From FEN-1219 sp039933105 (GTDB taxonomy: Bacteria > Pseudomonadota > Gammaproteobacteria > Steroidobacterales > Rariloculaceae): 64,000 nucleotides of DNA. Where the stretch lies: the NCBI GenBank assembly GCA_039933105.1, contig JBDTOT010000005.1:1-64000 (forward strand). Reading direction: 5' to 3'. The translations under genes and the position numbers were made by a program. Shown here piece after piece: positions 47,953 through 56,916 of the stretch (the stretch's first letter is position 1; every line of letters starts with the position of its first letter). The notes beneath the pieces were generated by a model. That model had not been told where the DNA came from. It did not search any database and worked only from the letters and a program-made list of their open reading frames with translations.

Positions 47953-49704
47953 ATGAATCCGATGTCGAAATACCAGCATCCGCGCGCAATCATGAACATG
48001 AATCCCGAGGCGAACCGCGGACCCCCGCGCCTGCGTGAAAGAGGCGCGCGCCGCCATCCGTCGTCGGCACCGACCGCTTCAGCTGAAGGTGACTCAGTGA
48101 TCAACATTCTGATCGTGGACGACGAGCCGAAGAATCTCACCGTGCTCGAAACGATTCTGGACAACCCCTACTATCGGTTGGTGCGAGCGGAGTCGGCCGA
48201 CGAAGCGCTGCTCGCGCTCTTGTCCGAGCCTTTCGCGCTGTTGATTCTAGATATCCGGATGCCCGGCATGACGGGCTTCGAGCTGGCTGAAGTGATCAAG
48301 CAGCGAAAGCGAACGGCGCACGTGCCGATCATTTTTCTCACGGCGTACTACAACGAAGATCAGCACGTGCTCGAAGGCTACGGCAGCGGGGCCGTGGACT
48401 ACCTCCTGAAGCCGGTCAATCCGCAGATACTTCGGTCGAAAGTCGCCGTGTTCGCGGAGCTATTTCGGAAGGACCAAGACGCGACGCATGCCAACCGCGC
48501 GTTGACGATCGAGGTGGCCGAGCGACGCCGCGCCGAGGAGCAGTTGCGCGAGATCAACGAGACGCTCGAGCAACGAGTGGCGGAGCGTACCGACGAGCTG
48601 TCGCGCGCCAATCGCTTGAAGGATGAGTTCCTGGCGATGTTGAGCCACGAGCTGCGAAATCCATTGTCGGCAATCATCAACGCGGTGCAAATGATCGACC
48701 CGTCGGGCGCGGCGTCCGACCGCACAGCGTGGGCGTTTGGCCTGATCGACAGGCAAACCAAGACTTTGCGGCGCATCGTGGACGACCTGCTCGACGTGGC
48801 GCGCGTGGCACGCGGGAAGATCGAGCTGCGCAAACAGCCGATCGACCTCCTGGAAGTGGTCAGTCACGCCGCCGACGTCGTACGCCCGTCGGTGAAGTCG
48901 GCCGAGGAGCTGGAAGTGCTGCTGCCTGCCGCGCGGCCGCTGCGAGTAGATGCGGATTTCACGCGGCTCGAGCAATCGATCGTCAACTTGTTGCTGAACG
49001 CGGTGAAGTTCTCGTCGACTGGTCGCCGAATCAAAGTGGCCGTCGAGCGAGCGGACGGCGACGCCGTCATCTCGATCAGGGACAACGGCATCGGCATTGC
49101 ACCGGAAATGCTGGCTCGAATCTTCGAGCTGTTCACTCAAGCGGATCACTCGCTCGATCGCGTTCAAGGCGGGCTCGGGATTGGCTTGTTCATTTGCAAG
49201 CAGTTGATCGAGCTACACGGCGGCGGCATCTCCGCGCACAGCGACGGCGTGGGGCAGGGCGCGACGTTCACTCTACGTCTGCCGTTACTGCGCCACGAAC
49301 ACGAGACCGTGCCTCAGCAGGTGACTGCGCCGACGCAGGCTGCCGAGCCCGGCACGACGAAGCGCGTGCTCGTCGTTGACGACAACGTCGACGCAGCCGT
49401 CACGTTGTCCTGGTTGATCCGCCAGCGGGGCTATGCCGTGCGAGTTGCTCACGATGGCTCGGAAGCCCTCCAGGCCGCGCGAGACTTCAAGCCCCACATC
49501 TTGCTCCTCGACCTTGGCCTGCCGGGCATCGACGGTTACGAGCTCGCGCGGCGGCTGCGCGCCGATGGATTCCTTTCGTCTCGAATGATCGCGATCTCGG
49601 GGTATGCAAGAGACAGCGACATTGAATTGTCGCGTCGAGCGGGCTTCGACCTCCACTTCGCGAAGCCCGTCGAGCTCGCCGAGCTAGTCGCCGCGCTAGA
49701 ATGA
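47953..49704 (+). CDS. REC-histidine kinase-REC hybrid signalling protein
   Basis: 583 residues from the ATG at 47953, ten bases after the giant kinase stop and with AGGAAGGG upstream; later ATGs at 47992 and 47998 are possible. First receiver at ~50-165 (ILIVDDEP; phosphoacceptor Asp100, LLILDIRMPGM). A coiled-coil linker (~180-222) leads to HisKA with His232 (SHELRNPLSA) and HATPase (DNGIGI, GGLGIGLFICKQL). A second receiver (~467-583) has VLVVDDNVDAA and LLLDLGLPGIDG. No membrane segment. The N-terminal receiver can accept phosphate from the upstream kinase, so the pair may form a relay; this is inference from order. The MscS gene follows after 35 bases. Confidence 0.93.
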   Translation: MNPMSKYQHPRAIMNMNPEANRGPPRLRERGARRHPSSAPTASAEGDSVINILIVDDEPKNLTVLETILDNPYYRLVRAESADEALLALLSEPFALLILDIRMPGMTGFELAEVIKQRKRTAHVPIIFLTAYYNEDQHVLEGYGSGAVDYLLKPVNPQILRSKVAVFAELFRKDQDATHANRALTIEVAERRRAEEQLREINETLEQRVAERTDELSRANRLKDEFLAMLSHELRNPLSAIINAVQMIDPSGAASDRTAWAFGLIDRQTKTLRRIVDDLLDVARVARGKIELRKQPIDLLEVVSHAADVVRPSVKSAEELEVLLPAARPLRVDADFTRLEQSIVNLLLNAVKFSSTGRRIKVAVERADGDAVISIRDNGIGIAPEMLARIFELFTQADHSLDRVQGGLGIGLFICKQLIELHGGGISAHSDGVGQGATFTLRLPLLRHEHETVPQQVTAPTQAAEPGTTKRVLVVDDNVDAAVTLSWLIRQRGYAVRVAHDGSEALQAARDFKPHILLLDLGLPGIDGYELARRLRADGFLSSRMIAISGYARDSDIELSRRAGFDLHFAKPVELAELVAALE

Positions 49705-49739
49705 GGGCAAGCTCTCTTGTGCCCTTCGAGTAGCGTTGC

Positions 49740-51647
49740 ATGCGGAAAGGAATTCCCTCGATCGTTCTTGGTCTGGCGCTGGCGCCGGTAACTCACGCGC
49801 AAGCTCCCGCGGACGCCGAGGCCACGCTTGCTTCACGCGCCGTCATGACGGGCGAGCAAGTGATTCACATCCTCGACGAGACGGTGGATTGGTACCGCAT
49901 GCTCGGCGTCCAGCAGCAGTCGGCGACGCAGCCGAGCGATCTCCTTATTCTTTACGCCAACCGTCAGTCGGCGGATCGCGTCGTAGGGTTGGCGTTCGAG
50001 GTCGCGCGGGCGAACGCCGACCTGCTGAGCAGTCAGGCCGAGCTCAAGCAGGACGACGCGCCCGACCCGTCTGTCACAAATCAGAAAGCGCTAGACACCC
50101 GTCGCAGGGCGATTCAGGCAGAGATGGCCGCAGCACAGAAACAGCTCGGCGAGTCGCAGCCTCCTGCGCGGGCCGCCCTGCAAGCGACGCTCGCGGAGTT
50201 ACAGAGCGAGCTCGATCTCCTCAATGCACGCCGCAATCTCCTGAATACCATGATCGAGCTCGCGCAGGAAACTGACGCGAACGGTTCCGGAGTCAGTGCG
50301 CTCAAGGAGCACATCAACGCCATCGCAGCATCGATTCCCGCCGCAACAGCAGGCGCGACGCCCATGGCCGGTGTGCCCGATGGCCAGGACGGCATGATGC
50401 TCACCACCGTGGCGGTACCGCAGCCCACCGCGGATCAAGGCGCCACCGGCAGGCCCGGCATCTGGGACTTGGCCAGCACCGTGTTCAGGCTGCAAGGCAA
50501 GCTCGCAACGATCGACGACGTCGACCAACGCACTGAGGCGCTCGCCAAGACCTTCGCCAATACTCGTGCTTTGCCGGACCAGCAGCTCAAAGTGCTGTCC
50601 GCCCGCGGTGACGCGATGGCCGCTCGCACCAGCGGGGCCGATGCCGCGGGGACGAAAAAAGCGCGCGATGAGTACGACACGCTGGCGTGGCTCTTCAAGC
50701 AGACCGCATCGACCCTCGTGCCGCTGACGAAGGCCGGCGTACTGCTCGATCAGTACCGAAATAACCTCGACAACTGGCGAGACGCCACGCGGTCTCAATA
50801 TCGCTCTGCGCTGCTGACGCTCGCCACGCGCGTCGGGCTGCTGCTGCTGCTGCTGGCCGTCGTATTCGGTGCCGGGGAGCTCTGGCGCCGCGCGGTATTC
50901 AAGTACGTGCACGAGATGCGGCGGCGACATCAGCTCATGCTCGTGCGGCGAATCGTCATGGCGGTCGTCGCGGTCACTATCGTGGGCGTCACGTTCGCTA
51001 CCGAAGCGAGTTCGCTCGCCACGTTTGCCGGCCTGTTGAGCGCCGGTGTCGCGGTCGCCATGCAGAGCGTTCTCGTGTCGATCGTGGGCTATTTCTTCCT
51101 GGTCGGAAAGTACGGCCTGCGTGTCGGCGACCGCGTGCAGATCGGCGGAGTCACCGGGGACGTGATCGACCTTGGCCTTGTGCGGCTGCACATGCTTGAG
51201 CTCGGTCCAGACTATGCGGCGACGGGTCGCGTCGTCGCCTTCGCCAACTCCGTCGTATTCCAGGCAGCGGGCGGTATCTTCAAGCAGATCCCCGGCGTGA
51301 GTATCGCGTGGCGCGAAGTCACCCTGAGCGTGCCTGCCAGCAGCGACTACCGTGCCGTCAAACAACAGTTGCTCGATACGGCGAACAGCGTGCTCGAGAA
51401 ATATCGGGAGGAGCTCGATCGGCAGACGCGCGAGCTGCGCAAGACGTCGTCGTCGAGCGGCGCCGACGAGGCGCACGCCAACGTACAGCTCAAGTTCTCA
51501 TCGGGTTCGATCCAGGCCATCGTTCGGTACGCGGTTCCGCTGGCACGGGTGTCTGAAGTCGAAGAGCGCATGTCGCGCAAGCTGAACGACGTGATCCGTG
51601 AGAGCGCAGCGCACCCGGCTGCGATCACTGCGCAGCGCGGGGAGTGA
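49740..51647 (+). CDS. MscS-family mechanosensitive channel with large periplasmic coiled-coil region
   Basis: 635 residues with a signal-like start (MRKGIPSIVLGLALAPVTHAQ). The N-terminal ~340 residues are predicted outside the inner membrane, and contain helical, coiled-coil-like segments (NRQSADRVVGLAFEVARANAD, QAEMAAAQKQLGESQPP, LAELQSELDLLNARRNLL). Three membrane helices follow (about 357-378, 398-420 and 424-450), and the MscS pore and beta domain (SAGVAVAMQSVLVSIVGYFFLVGKYGLRVGDRVQIGGVTGDVIDLGLVR split across the gate). It resembles MscK/YnaI-type larger channels. It is 35 bases after the REC-HK-REC gene, suggesting co-expression of a channel and its sensors. Confidence 0.88.
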   Translation: MRKGIPSIVLGLALAPVTHAQAPADAEATLASRAVMTGEQVIHILDETVDWYRMLGVQQQSATQPSDLLILYANRQSADRVVGLAFEVARANADLLSSQAELKQDDAPDPSVTNQKALDTRRRAIQAEMAAAQKQLGESQPPARAALQATLAELQSELDLLNARRNLLNTMIELAQETDANGSGVSALKEHINAIAASIPAATAGATPMAGVPDGQDGMMLTTVAVPQPTADQGATGRPGIWDLASTVFRLQGKLATIDDVDQRTEALAKTFANTRALPDQQLKVLSARGDAMAARTSGADAAGTKKARDEYDTLAWLFKQTASTLVPLTKAGVLLDQYRNNLDNWRDATRSQYRSALLTLATRVGLLLLLLAVVFGAGELWRRAVFKYVHEMRRRHQLMLVRRIVMAVVAVTIVGVTFATEASSLATFAGLLSAGVAVAMQSVLVSIVGYFFLVGKYGLRVGDRVQIGGVTGDVIDLGLVRLHMLELGPDYAATGRVVAFANSVVFQAAGGIFKQIPGVSIAWREVTLSVPASSDYRAVKQQLLDTANSVLEKYREELDRQTRELRKTSSSSGADEAHANVQLKFSSGSIQAIVRYAVPLARVSEVEERMSRKLNDVIRESAAHPAAITAQRGE

Positions 51648-51652
51648 AGCGA

Positions 51653-51691
51653 CCCGCAAAAGCGGGCGAGACTGCTCGCCCTTCGATTTTT
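51653..51691 (+). terminator. Terminator with a competing upstream hairpin (attenuator-like)
   Basis: GGGCGAG-ACTG-CTCGCCC (51664-51681) is a 7-bp stem with a 4-base loop followed by TTCGATTTTT. An alternative stem CCCGC-AAAA-GCGGG (51653-51666) uses the same GGG, so the two cannot form together. The site lies between the MscS stop and the ATPase ATG at 51710. Confidence 0.6.
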
Positions 51692-51709
51692 CCTCCACGC
51701 CCGCGAGGA

Positions 51710-52756
51710 ATGAAGGGGCGCGACGCCGAGTTGCGTACGCTATCGCGCACGATCCTCACCGCGCGACCCACGCGCCTCGCGCTGGTGGGCCCCGGCGGCA
51801 GCGGCAAGTCGATGCTGGCAGCGGAGCTCGGCTACCGTCTGCGGGCCGACTTCGGCGGCCGCGTCGACTGGTTCCGCACCGGCGCATGGGGCTTCCACAC
51901 GTTGAGCGAAATGCTGGCGTTGCGCTTCGGCACCGGGCTCGGCGAAGGGCGCGTGCAGCGACTCCGGAGATTTCTCTCGCGCGGCCCGCAGCGGTTGATC
52001 GTGCTCGACAACCATGAAGACGATAGCGCCATGGAACGCCTGTTCGAGGCGTTCTCCGATTCCAACGCCACGTTCGTGATTACCGCGCGTCGCTGCCTGC
52101 TCTCGGGAGTCTTGATCTACCCCGTGGTTGCGCCGCTCGTCACGTCGGGTCGCAGCGCGTTCCCACGCGTGGCCGCCCTTACGCGTTTGCTGCGCTGGAA
52201 TCCGCTGGCGCTCGACATCGCCGACAGCATTGTGGCGTCGCGCGCCCTGAGCGCGAAGGCGCTGGGCGAGTTCTTGAACGACGCAGGCGTGACTCGCGTG
52301 CGCGCGCTGGAGCACGAGGACGACTTGCCGGAAATCGCGCTGCTGATCGCGTGGGCGTGGCCGCGCCTGCGCGCCGAAGCTCGCCGCGTACTCGGCGTGC
52401 TGGCGCATATGGAGGGCGACCACATGGATGCGACGTCGCTCGCCAAGCTGGCCCGCGTTGCGCGACTCCGCCCCGCGTTGGCGCAGCTCGAGCGCTGGCA
52501 CCTCGTGCAAGAGCCGCTGCGCGATCGTTACACGCTGCATGCAGTGGTTCGGCACGCGGTGGCGCGCCGCACGAAGCCCGCTCCGGAGCGCATGTTCGAG
52601 CACTACGTGACACTACTCGAGCGCCACCCCGAGCGCCTGGAAAGCGAACAATCCCAGCTGTTCGCCGCGTTGGAGCATGCCTACCGGAAGAGCGACCTGA
52701 ATGCGCTGCTGCGCGTGAACGCCCTCACGCAGAGGCTGGAACGAGCGGAGGAGTGA
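51710..52756 (+). CDS. Compact STAND/NB-ARC-like ATPase
   Basis: 348 residues from the ATG at 51710 (MKGRDAELRTLSRTILTAR); a GTG at 51644 overlapping the MscS stop would add 22 residues but would put the hairpins inside the gene. Walker A is GPGGSGKS (27-34). Walker B is RLIVLDNHED (96-105) and sensor FVITARR (122-128). A GxP-like WNPLALD follows (~164-170), then winged-helix-like helices (EDDLPEIALLIAWAWPRLRAEARR). There are no C-terminal repeats (TPR, WD, LRR), so it is unusually short for a STAND protein. STAND ATPases are switches in signalling, transcription or defence. Following the channel gene and a possible attenuator, it may be conditionally read. Partner unknown. Confidence 0.78.
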   Translation: MKGRDAELRTLSRTILTARPTRLALVGPGGSGKSMLAAELGYRLRADFGGRVDWFRTGAWGFHTLSEMLALRFGTGLGEGRVQRLRRFLSRGPQRLIVLDNHEDDSAMERLFEAFSDSNATFVITARRCLLSGVLIYPVVAPLVTSGRSAFPRVAALTRLLRWNPLALDIADSIVASRALSAKALGEFLNDAGVTRVRALEHEDDLPEIALLIAWAWPRLRAEARRVLGVLAHMEGDHMDATSLAKLARVARLRPALAQLERWHLVQEPLRDRYTLHAVVRHAVARRTKPAPERMFEHYVTLLERHPERLESEQSQLFAALEHAYRKSDLNALLRVNALTQRLERAEE

Positions 52757-52757
52757 A

Positions 52758-52787
52758 GCGGTGCCGCGCGCAAGCACGCGGCACCGC
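52758..52787. terminator. Perfect 11-bp stem-loop between convergent genes
   Basis: GCGGTGCCGCG (52758-52768) pairs fully with CGCGGCACCGC (52777-52787) around an 8-base loop. It lies between the STAND ATPase stop (52756) and the stop of the secreted protein at 52805. It would work as a bidirectional terminator, though the T tract is weak. Confidence 0.6.
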
Positions 52788-52804
52788 ATTCCTATCGCTT
52801 ACTT

Positions 52805-54220
52805 CTACTTCTTGTCGAAGTTGAACAAGTCCTCGGACAGGTCGTCGGGCTTGCTCATGCCTTGCTCAAAATTATCTTCCCAGATCTTGGCCCATGGACG
52901 GCCGTACATATCCGGCATTTCGTACGTGAGCTTGGCGCCGGGCGCCAGCGGCTGGTTCTTGCCGTTGACGTTGAAGATTGTCTGCACGCATTCGATGAAC
53001 GGATACGGCACTTCATTTTGATCTTTGAAGTTATTGATCTTCATGAAGTTGCGGACGATGCGAACCGGCACTGCGAGCGCGTCGGCATCATAGAGGATCG
53101 TTTCGTGGTTGAGCCCCACGAACTTGCCGTCCTTGCGAATCGGCGTGTACATCTCGATCGACTGCAGCTTGCTCGAGAATTCGAACTCCGAGTGTGACTT
53201 CCAGCCTTGGATGTTGCTGGTCCACGTGATCAGCACGTCTTTGTCCCAGAAGCCGATCGTGTCGCCGTACCAGCGCGGCACCGCAGGACCCAGGCGCGGA
53301 ACGCCGCCCTTCGGGACGTCCTCCATGTTGAACTCGCGGCCGACGTAAATGTCCTGCATGAAGTTACGCGCCACGCCCGCGCGCACCTGCACCAAGTCCG
53401 GCGTCGCGATCACGTAGTGCTCCCACACGGCGGCCGGATACCAGCGCCGCATGAAGCCTTCGGGCCAGCAGAACGTGGAGGGCCAGACCGCCTGGCCACG
53501 CATCTGGTGGTAGGCCTCCTGCACCATGCGCTGCTGGTACTCCGGCGTCAGCACCGAGAGCACCGTCGGAATCTGCGTGTGCCGGCCCCAATACCAGTTG
53601 CTCTGGGTGGCAGCGGCGCGAGCGGGGCGTTCGTAGACGCCGTTCCACTCCGCAGCCGGGAAATTTTCGAAGGTGTACAGGCTCGGACCGCCGCGGCCCT
53701 TCGTCTCCTTCATGAGTGCTTCGTAGTGCTCCTGCGCCGTCTTGAAGCCATACGGGCTCACGATCGCTTCACGCGGGTAGCTGATCTCGCAATGGCCCCA
53801 TGGAGCGTCTGCGTCATTCTTCGACGAGTTGACCGGCGGGTTCTGCAAGATTCCGCGCACGTACTCCGTGGCCTGCGGGCTGTTGCAGCGGAAGTAGCGT
53901 GGATCGCTCCAGAGCTCTTTGTCTTTGTAGAAGTCGTCGCTCGTGAAGATGTCGCGCGGCAACGGCTTGTAGTTCTTCGGCAATGCGTTGTTGGCGTAGC
54001 CGTTCAACGGAAACGGGTGGGCCGGGTCGTATTGCTGCCCGAACTGGCGGATCCAGTTCGGCCCCACCTCCGGTTTGCCTTGGACGCTTGCGGCCAACGG
54101 CCGGCCGCGGCCGACGCTCTTGAAGCCGATGTCCGGAATGTCCTGTGCCATCGCGGGTGCTGCCATCAGAAGGGCGGCGAGCGCCAGCGGTTTTATCGAT
54201 GCCATTTTCATGCGTTTCAT
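52805..54220 (-). CDS. Secreted protein of unknown function (distant DGKxNLxGxW-family relative)
   Basis: 471 residues. A signal peptide (MKRMKMASIKPLALAALLMAAPAMAQ) is clear. The mature protein contains conserved-looking blocks: FRCNSPQATEYVRG, AVWPSTFCWPEGFMRRWYP, WYGDTIGFWDKDVLITWTSNI and VYERPARAA. The GDTIGFWDKDVLI block is the counterpart of the GDTLVIES block in the proteins at 1-811 and 16655-18454, so a distant relation is likely. Cys residues occur singly. No enzymatic motif is recognised. It is on the opposite strand to, and convergent with, the STAND ATPase, upstream of the RlmM-like gene with a 147-base gap. Its genome context gives no pathway. Confidence 0.75.
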   Translation of the reverse strand: MKRMKMASIKPLALAALLMAAPAMAQDIPDIGFKSVGRGRPLAASVQGKPEVGPNWIRQFGQQYDPAHPFPLNGYANNALPKNYKPLPRDIFTSDDFYKDKELWSDPRYFRCNSPQATEYVRGILQNPPVNSSKNDADAPWGHCEISYPREAIVSPYGFKTAQEHYEALMKETKGRGGPSLYTFENFPAAEWNGVYERPARAAATQSNWYWGRHTQIPTVLSVLTPEYQQRMVQEAYHQMRGQAVWPSTFCWPEGFMRRWYPAAVWEHYVIATPDLVQVRAGVARNFMQDIYVGREFNMEDVPKGGVPRLGPAVPRWYGDTIGFWDKDVLITWTSNIQGWKSHSEFEFSSKLQSIEMYTPIRKDGKFVGLNHETILYDADALAVPVRIVRNFMKINNFKDQNEVPYPFIECVQTIFNVNGKNQPLAPGAKLTYEMPDMYGRPWAKIWEDNFEQGMSKPDDLSEDLFNFDKK

Positions 54221-54367
54221 TCCTCGCTAAATCAACGGGCCGGAGCCACGACACGCCCCAGCGCGTCACTGCGTCCGCTACTCTAACCATCGGGCCCCCG
54301 GCACTGAAGCCCTGGCCGCTCGGCGATGGCGGCTGTTGAGCAATCTCAAGTTTTGCGAAACGGCAAA

Positions 54368-55438
54368 TCACGACGCTAATTGCGTTGCGACGACGCACAC
54401 CTCGTGTCGATTGAACGCGAGCTGGCGCGCGCGCACGTGCTGGTATCCCCAGCCGCGGATGCGCTTGTGGAACGCCGGTAGCTGCGCGGTCAAGCGCGGA
54501 TCGGTGAGCTTCAGCGTCAACACGAGGCCTTCAAGGCGCACGTTGCGCGTCTTCACGATCGACTCGACGCTGTCGAGCGTGTGCTTCGGCGCTACGTTGG
54601 TGTCTGACATAAGCCAGCGAGCTCCGCTGAACGTTGCACGCGGCACGTCGCGTACCCGAGCGCGTAGGTGTGTGAAACGCGGATTCGCGAGCACGGCGGG
54701 GTCCATCTCCGCCGCGTCGATGCCCGTTACGATGCAGCCACGCTCGAGCAGCGCCGCGCACGATCCGCCCGGCGCGCTGCCGATCTCGACGCAGCGGTCA
54801 CCTCGGCCGACCGGCAGCTCGGACCAGCGCAACGCCTCTTCGATCTTCAGGTAGGCGCGCGAGATCATGTCGGGCGGCACGCGCAGCGGCGGCACGCCAC
54901 CAGGCCAGCGTGTTTCCGGCGATTCCGCTCGGTGCCAGCCGATCCACCATTCATCTGGTTCTACGAGCACGCAATCGAGCACGTTCTCGCCGGGCCGCGC
55001 GCCCGTGTTCAAGGAAGGAATCGCCGCCGACTTCGGCGCCCGCGTGAGCAGCAAGGCACCGATTTCTTGCGTGGGTGTTGTAGCCGAGGCATCGAAACCT
55101 TCATCCCCCGGTAGCGCGCTCTCGCGCTGCCACACGTGTAGGTGTTGGAACGGCGGGACGCCCCAGTGCTCACGGCCCGTGTCCACCATCGTCCAGAAGT
55201 CCCGAGCGAGCTGTTGACGGTCCGCGCCGAGGACTTTGCCGAGCGAGTAGCCCCAAGTGCGGGCGAACGCGCTGCGCAGCACCGGCGGTTCACCATCCGC
55301 CGCTGCTTCGGCGATCCGAAACGTGACGAAGCCCGGTCGCGAGAATGCGAACCGCAAAGCCGGATGGCGGCGAGCTACGTCGCCTTTGAGGGCCGCCTCG
55401 GAGCCAGCTTGGCACGCGGCAAATAGAAAAAGCGTCAC
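54368..55438 (-). CDS. rlmM: RlmM-like 23S rRNA ribose 2'-O-methyltransferase
   Basis: 356 residues. The N-terminal THUMP-like part (MTLFLFAACQAGSEAALKGDVARRHPALRF) is followed by an FtsJ-type Rossmann domain with CVEIGSAPGGSCAALL (SAM-binding), and the catalytic K-D-K-E set: Lys in YLKIEEAL, Asp in WLMSDTN, Lys in LVLTLKLTDPR and Glu in FNRHEVCVVA. These are the features of RlmM, which 2'-O-methylates C2498 of 23S rRNA. It is slightly shorter than E. coli RlmM. It is divergent from the third NHL gene (about 60 bases). Confidence in family is high; the exact nucleotide target is inferred. Confidence 0.85.
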   Translation of the reverse strand: MTLFLFAACQAGSEAALKGDVARRHPALRFAFSRPGFVTFRIAEAAADGEPPVLRSAFARTWGYSLGKVLGADRQQLARDFWTMVDTGREHWGVPPFQHLHVWQRESALPGDEGFDASATTPTQEIGALLLTRAPKSAAIPSLNTGARPGENVLDCVLVEPDEWWIGWHRAESPETRWPGGVPPLRVPPDMISRAYLKIEEALRWSELPVGRGDRCVEIGSAPGGSCAALLERGCIVTGIDAAEMDPAVLANPRFTHLRARVRDVPRATFSGARWLMSDTNVAPKHTLDSVESIVKTRNVRLEGLVLTLKLTDPRLTAQLPAFHKRIRGWGYQHVRARQLAFNRHEVCVVATQLAS

Positions 55439-55498
55439 GCGCGCATCCTACCTAAGTGTTGGCCGCTGCGGTGCTATGCTCGATGTGTTTTTCGGGTG

Positions 55499-56728
55499 AT
55501 GGCCGCCATGAGAGAGCAACAGCTCCGACAATCCGCAACGCGCTTCGGTCGCGCTGCGCTAGTCATTCTGGTGGGCGTAGCGTCTGCCGCAGGATCGCAG
55601 AGCAGCGACGCGCAGACGAAGCGCCCGCAGGTGCCGAGGTACGAGCCCGATCCGCTGTGGTCGCAGCTCTTGCCGAACGACTGGGTCACGGGCGCCGTGG
55701 GCGGCATTGCGGTCGACTCCCACGACAACGTCTGGGTGTTCCAGCGTCCGGGCAGCATCCCCGATGCCGAGAGGGCCGCGGCGCTGAAGCCGCCGCAGGC
55801 GGAGTGCTGCATTCCGGCGCCGGCGGTGCTCGAGTTCGCTTCGAATGGAAAGTTTCTGCAGGCCTGGGGCGGCCCGGGCGCGGGCTACGAATGGTTCAAG
55901 ACCGAGCATGGCATCTTCGTCGACGCCGACGACAACGTTTGGCTGTCCGGCAGCGCGAAGGAAGACAACCACATTCTGAAATTCACGAGTGCCGGCAGAT
56001 TCATCTTGCAGATCGGCCACGCGGGCAAGAATGCGGGGAGCAACGATCGCGAGAATCTCGGGGGACCCGCCGGTTTGTTCGTGCACCGCAAGACGAACGA
56101 ACTGTTCGTCGCGGATGGTTACTTCAACCATCGCGTCATCGTGTTCGATGCAACGACGGGCGCTTACAAACGGCACTGGGGCGCATACGGCAACAAGCCC
56201 GACGACAGCTACAAGTTCGCGCCGCGTGAGCAGCTCGTGCAAGGGGCGGCGCCGGAGCAGTTCAACAATCCGGTGCATTCGGTCGTCGTGTCGAACGACG
56301 ATCTCGTCTACGTCGCCGATCGGACGAACAATCGTCTGCAGGTCTTCAAGCTCGACGGCACATTCGTGAAAGAGCGGTTCATCGCGCGCGGCACGCTACA
56401 AGCGGAGGGCACCGTACATCACTTCGCGCTGTCGCCGGATGCGGCGCAGCGCTTGCTCTATGTCGTCGACGGGTCGAACAAGACCGTGCGCGTGCTCGAG
56501 CGCGAGACGCTCGAGGAGCTCTCGACCATCGGCGGGCGCGCGGGGCACAACGCGCGCGAGTTCTTCCACATCCACAGCGTGGCGATCGACTCGAAGGGCA
56601 ATCTTTTTCTGGGCGAGGTCAACAACGGTCAGCGCTACTACCGCTGGGCGGCGAACGGCGTGGCGGTCGAAGCCGGCAGTGCTCGATCGCGGTCGAAGTC
56701 CACGCACGCGGGCGACGGCGCGAGGTGA
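55499..56728 (+). CDS. Secreted NHL-repeat beta-propeller protein
   Basis: About 409 residues; start candidates at 55496 (GTG), 55499 and 55508 precede a hydrophobic leader (AALVILVGVASAAGSQSSDAQ). The mature part opens RYEPDPLWSQLLPNDWVTGAVG, as in the NHL protein at 813-1922 (DPHWPQIPNHWVLGEV), and continues HGIFVDADDNVWLSG, LFVADGYFNHRVIVFD, LVYVADRTNNRLQVFKLDG and SIDSKGNLFLGEV. It is a clear paralogue, with a Cys pair (AECCIPAPAV) in an insertion. The low-complexity tail (SARSRSKSTHAGDGAR) is unusual. Divergent from rlmM; the promoter lies within 55439-55498. Confidence 0.87.
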   Translation: MAAMREQQLRQSATRFGRAALVILVGVASAAGSQSSDAQTKRPQVPRYEPDPLWSQLLPNDWVTGAVGGIAVDSHDNVWVFQRPGSIPDAERAAALKPPQAECCIPAPAVLEFASNGKFLQAWGGPGAGYEWFKTEHGIFVDADDNVWLSGSAKEDNHILKFTSAGRFILQIGHAGKNAGSNDRENLGGPAGLFVHRKTNELFVADGYFNHRVIVFDATTGAYKRHWGAYGNKPDDSYKFAPREQLVQGAAPEQFNNPVHSVVVSNDDLVYVADRTNNRLQVFKLDGTFVKERFIARGTLQAEGTVHHFALSPDAAQRLLYVVDGSNKTVRVLERETLEELSTIGGRAGHNAREFFHIHSVAIDSKGNLFLGEVNNGQRYYRWAANGVAVEAGSARSRSKSTHAGDGAR

Positions 56729-56773
56729 CACGCGTCGCGCGCGGGCGCGGCGACCACGAACGCAGCGCGAGGT

Positions 56774-56845
56774 CTTCTTCGCTTCGACGTGCCGATCGAT
56801 CCAGGCGATCACGAGGTCTGCGAGCTGATCGCCGTTCTGCCGGCA
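56774..56845 (-). pseudogene. Relic of an alpha/beta-hydrolase C-terminus
   Basis: In one minus-strand frame this reads CRQNGDQLADLVIAWIDRHV then EAKK. That resembles the final helix of secreted alpha/beta hydrolases (D-x-x-ADLVIAWIDxHV). There is no start, nucleophile elbow or catalytic His in frame, so only a terminal fragment would remain. It sits between the NHL gene and the GNAT gene. The call rests on recall of the terminal-helix pattern. Confidence 0.35.
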
Positions 56846-56916
56846 AATGCATGATCTCGATGTCGCCGCTGGCGATATCACGCGGGGTCAGGTGCACCTA
56901 GGCCTGTGCTGGGCGA

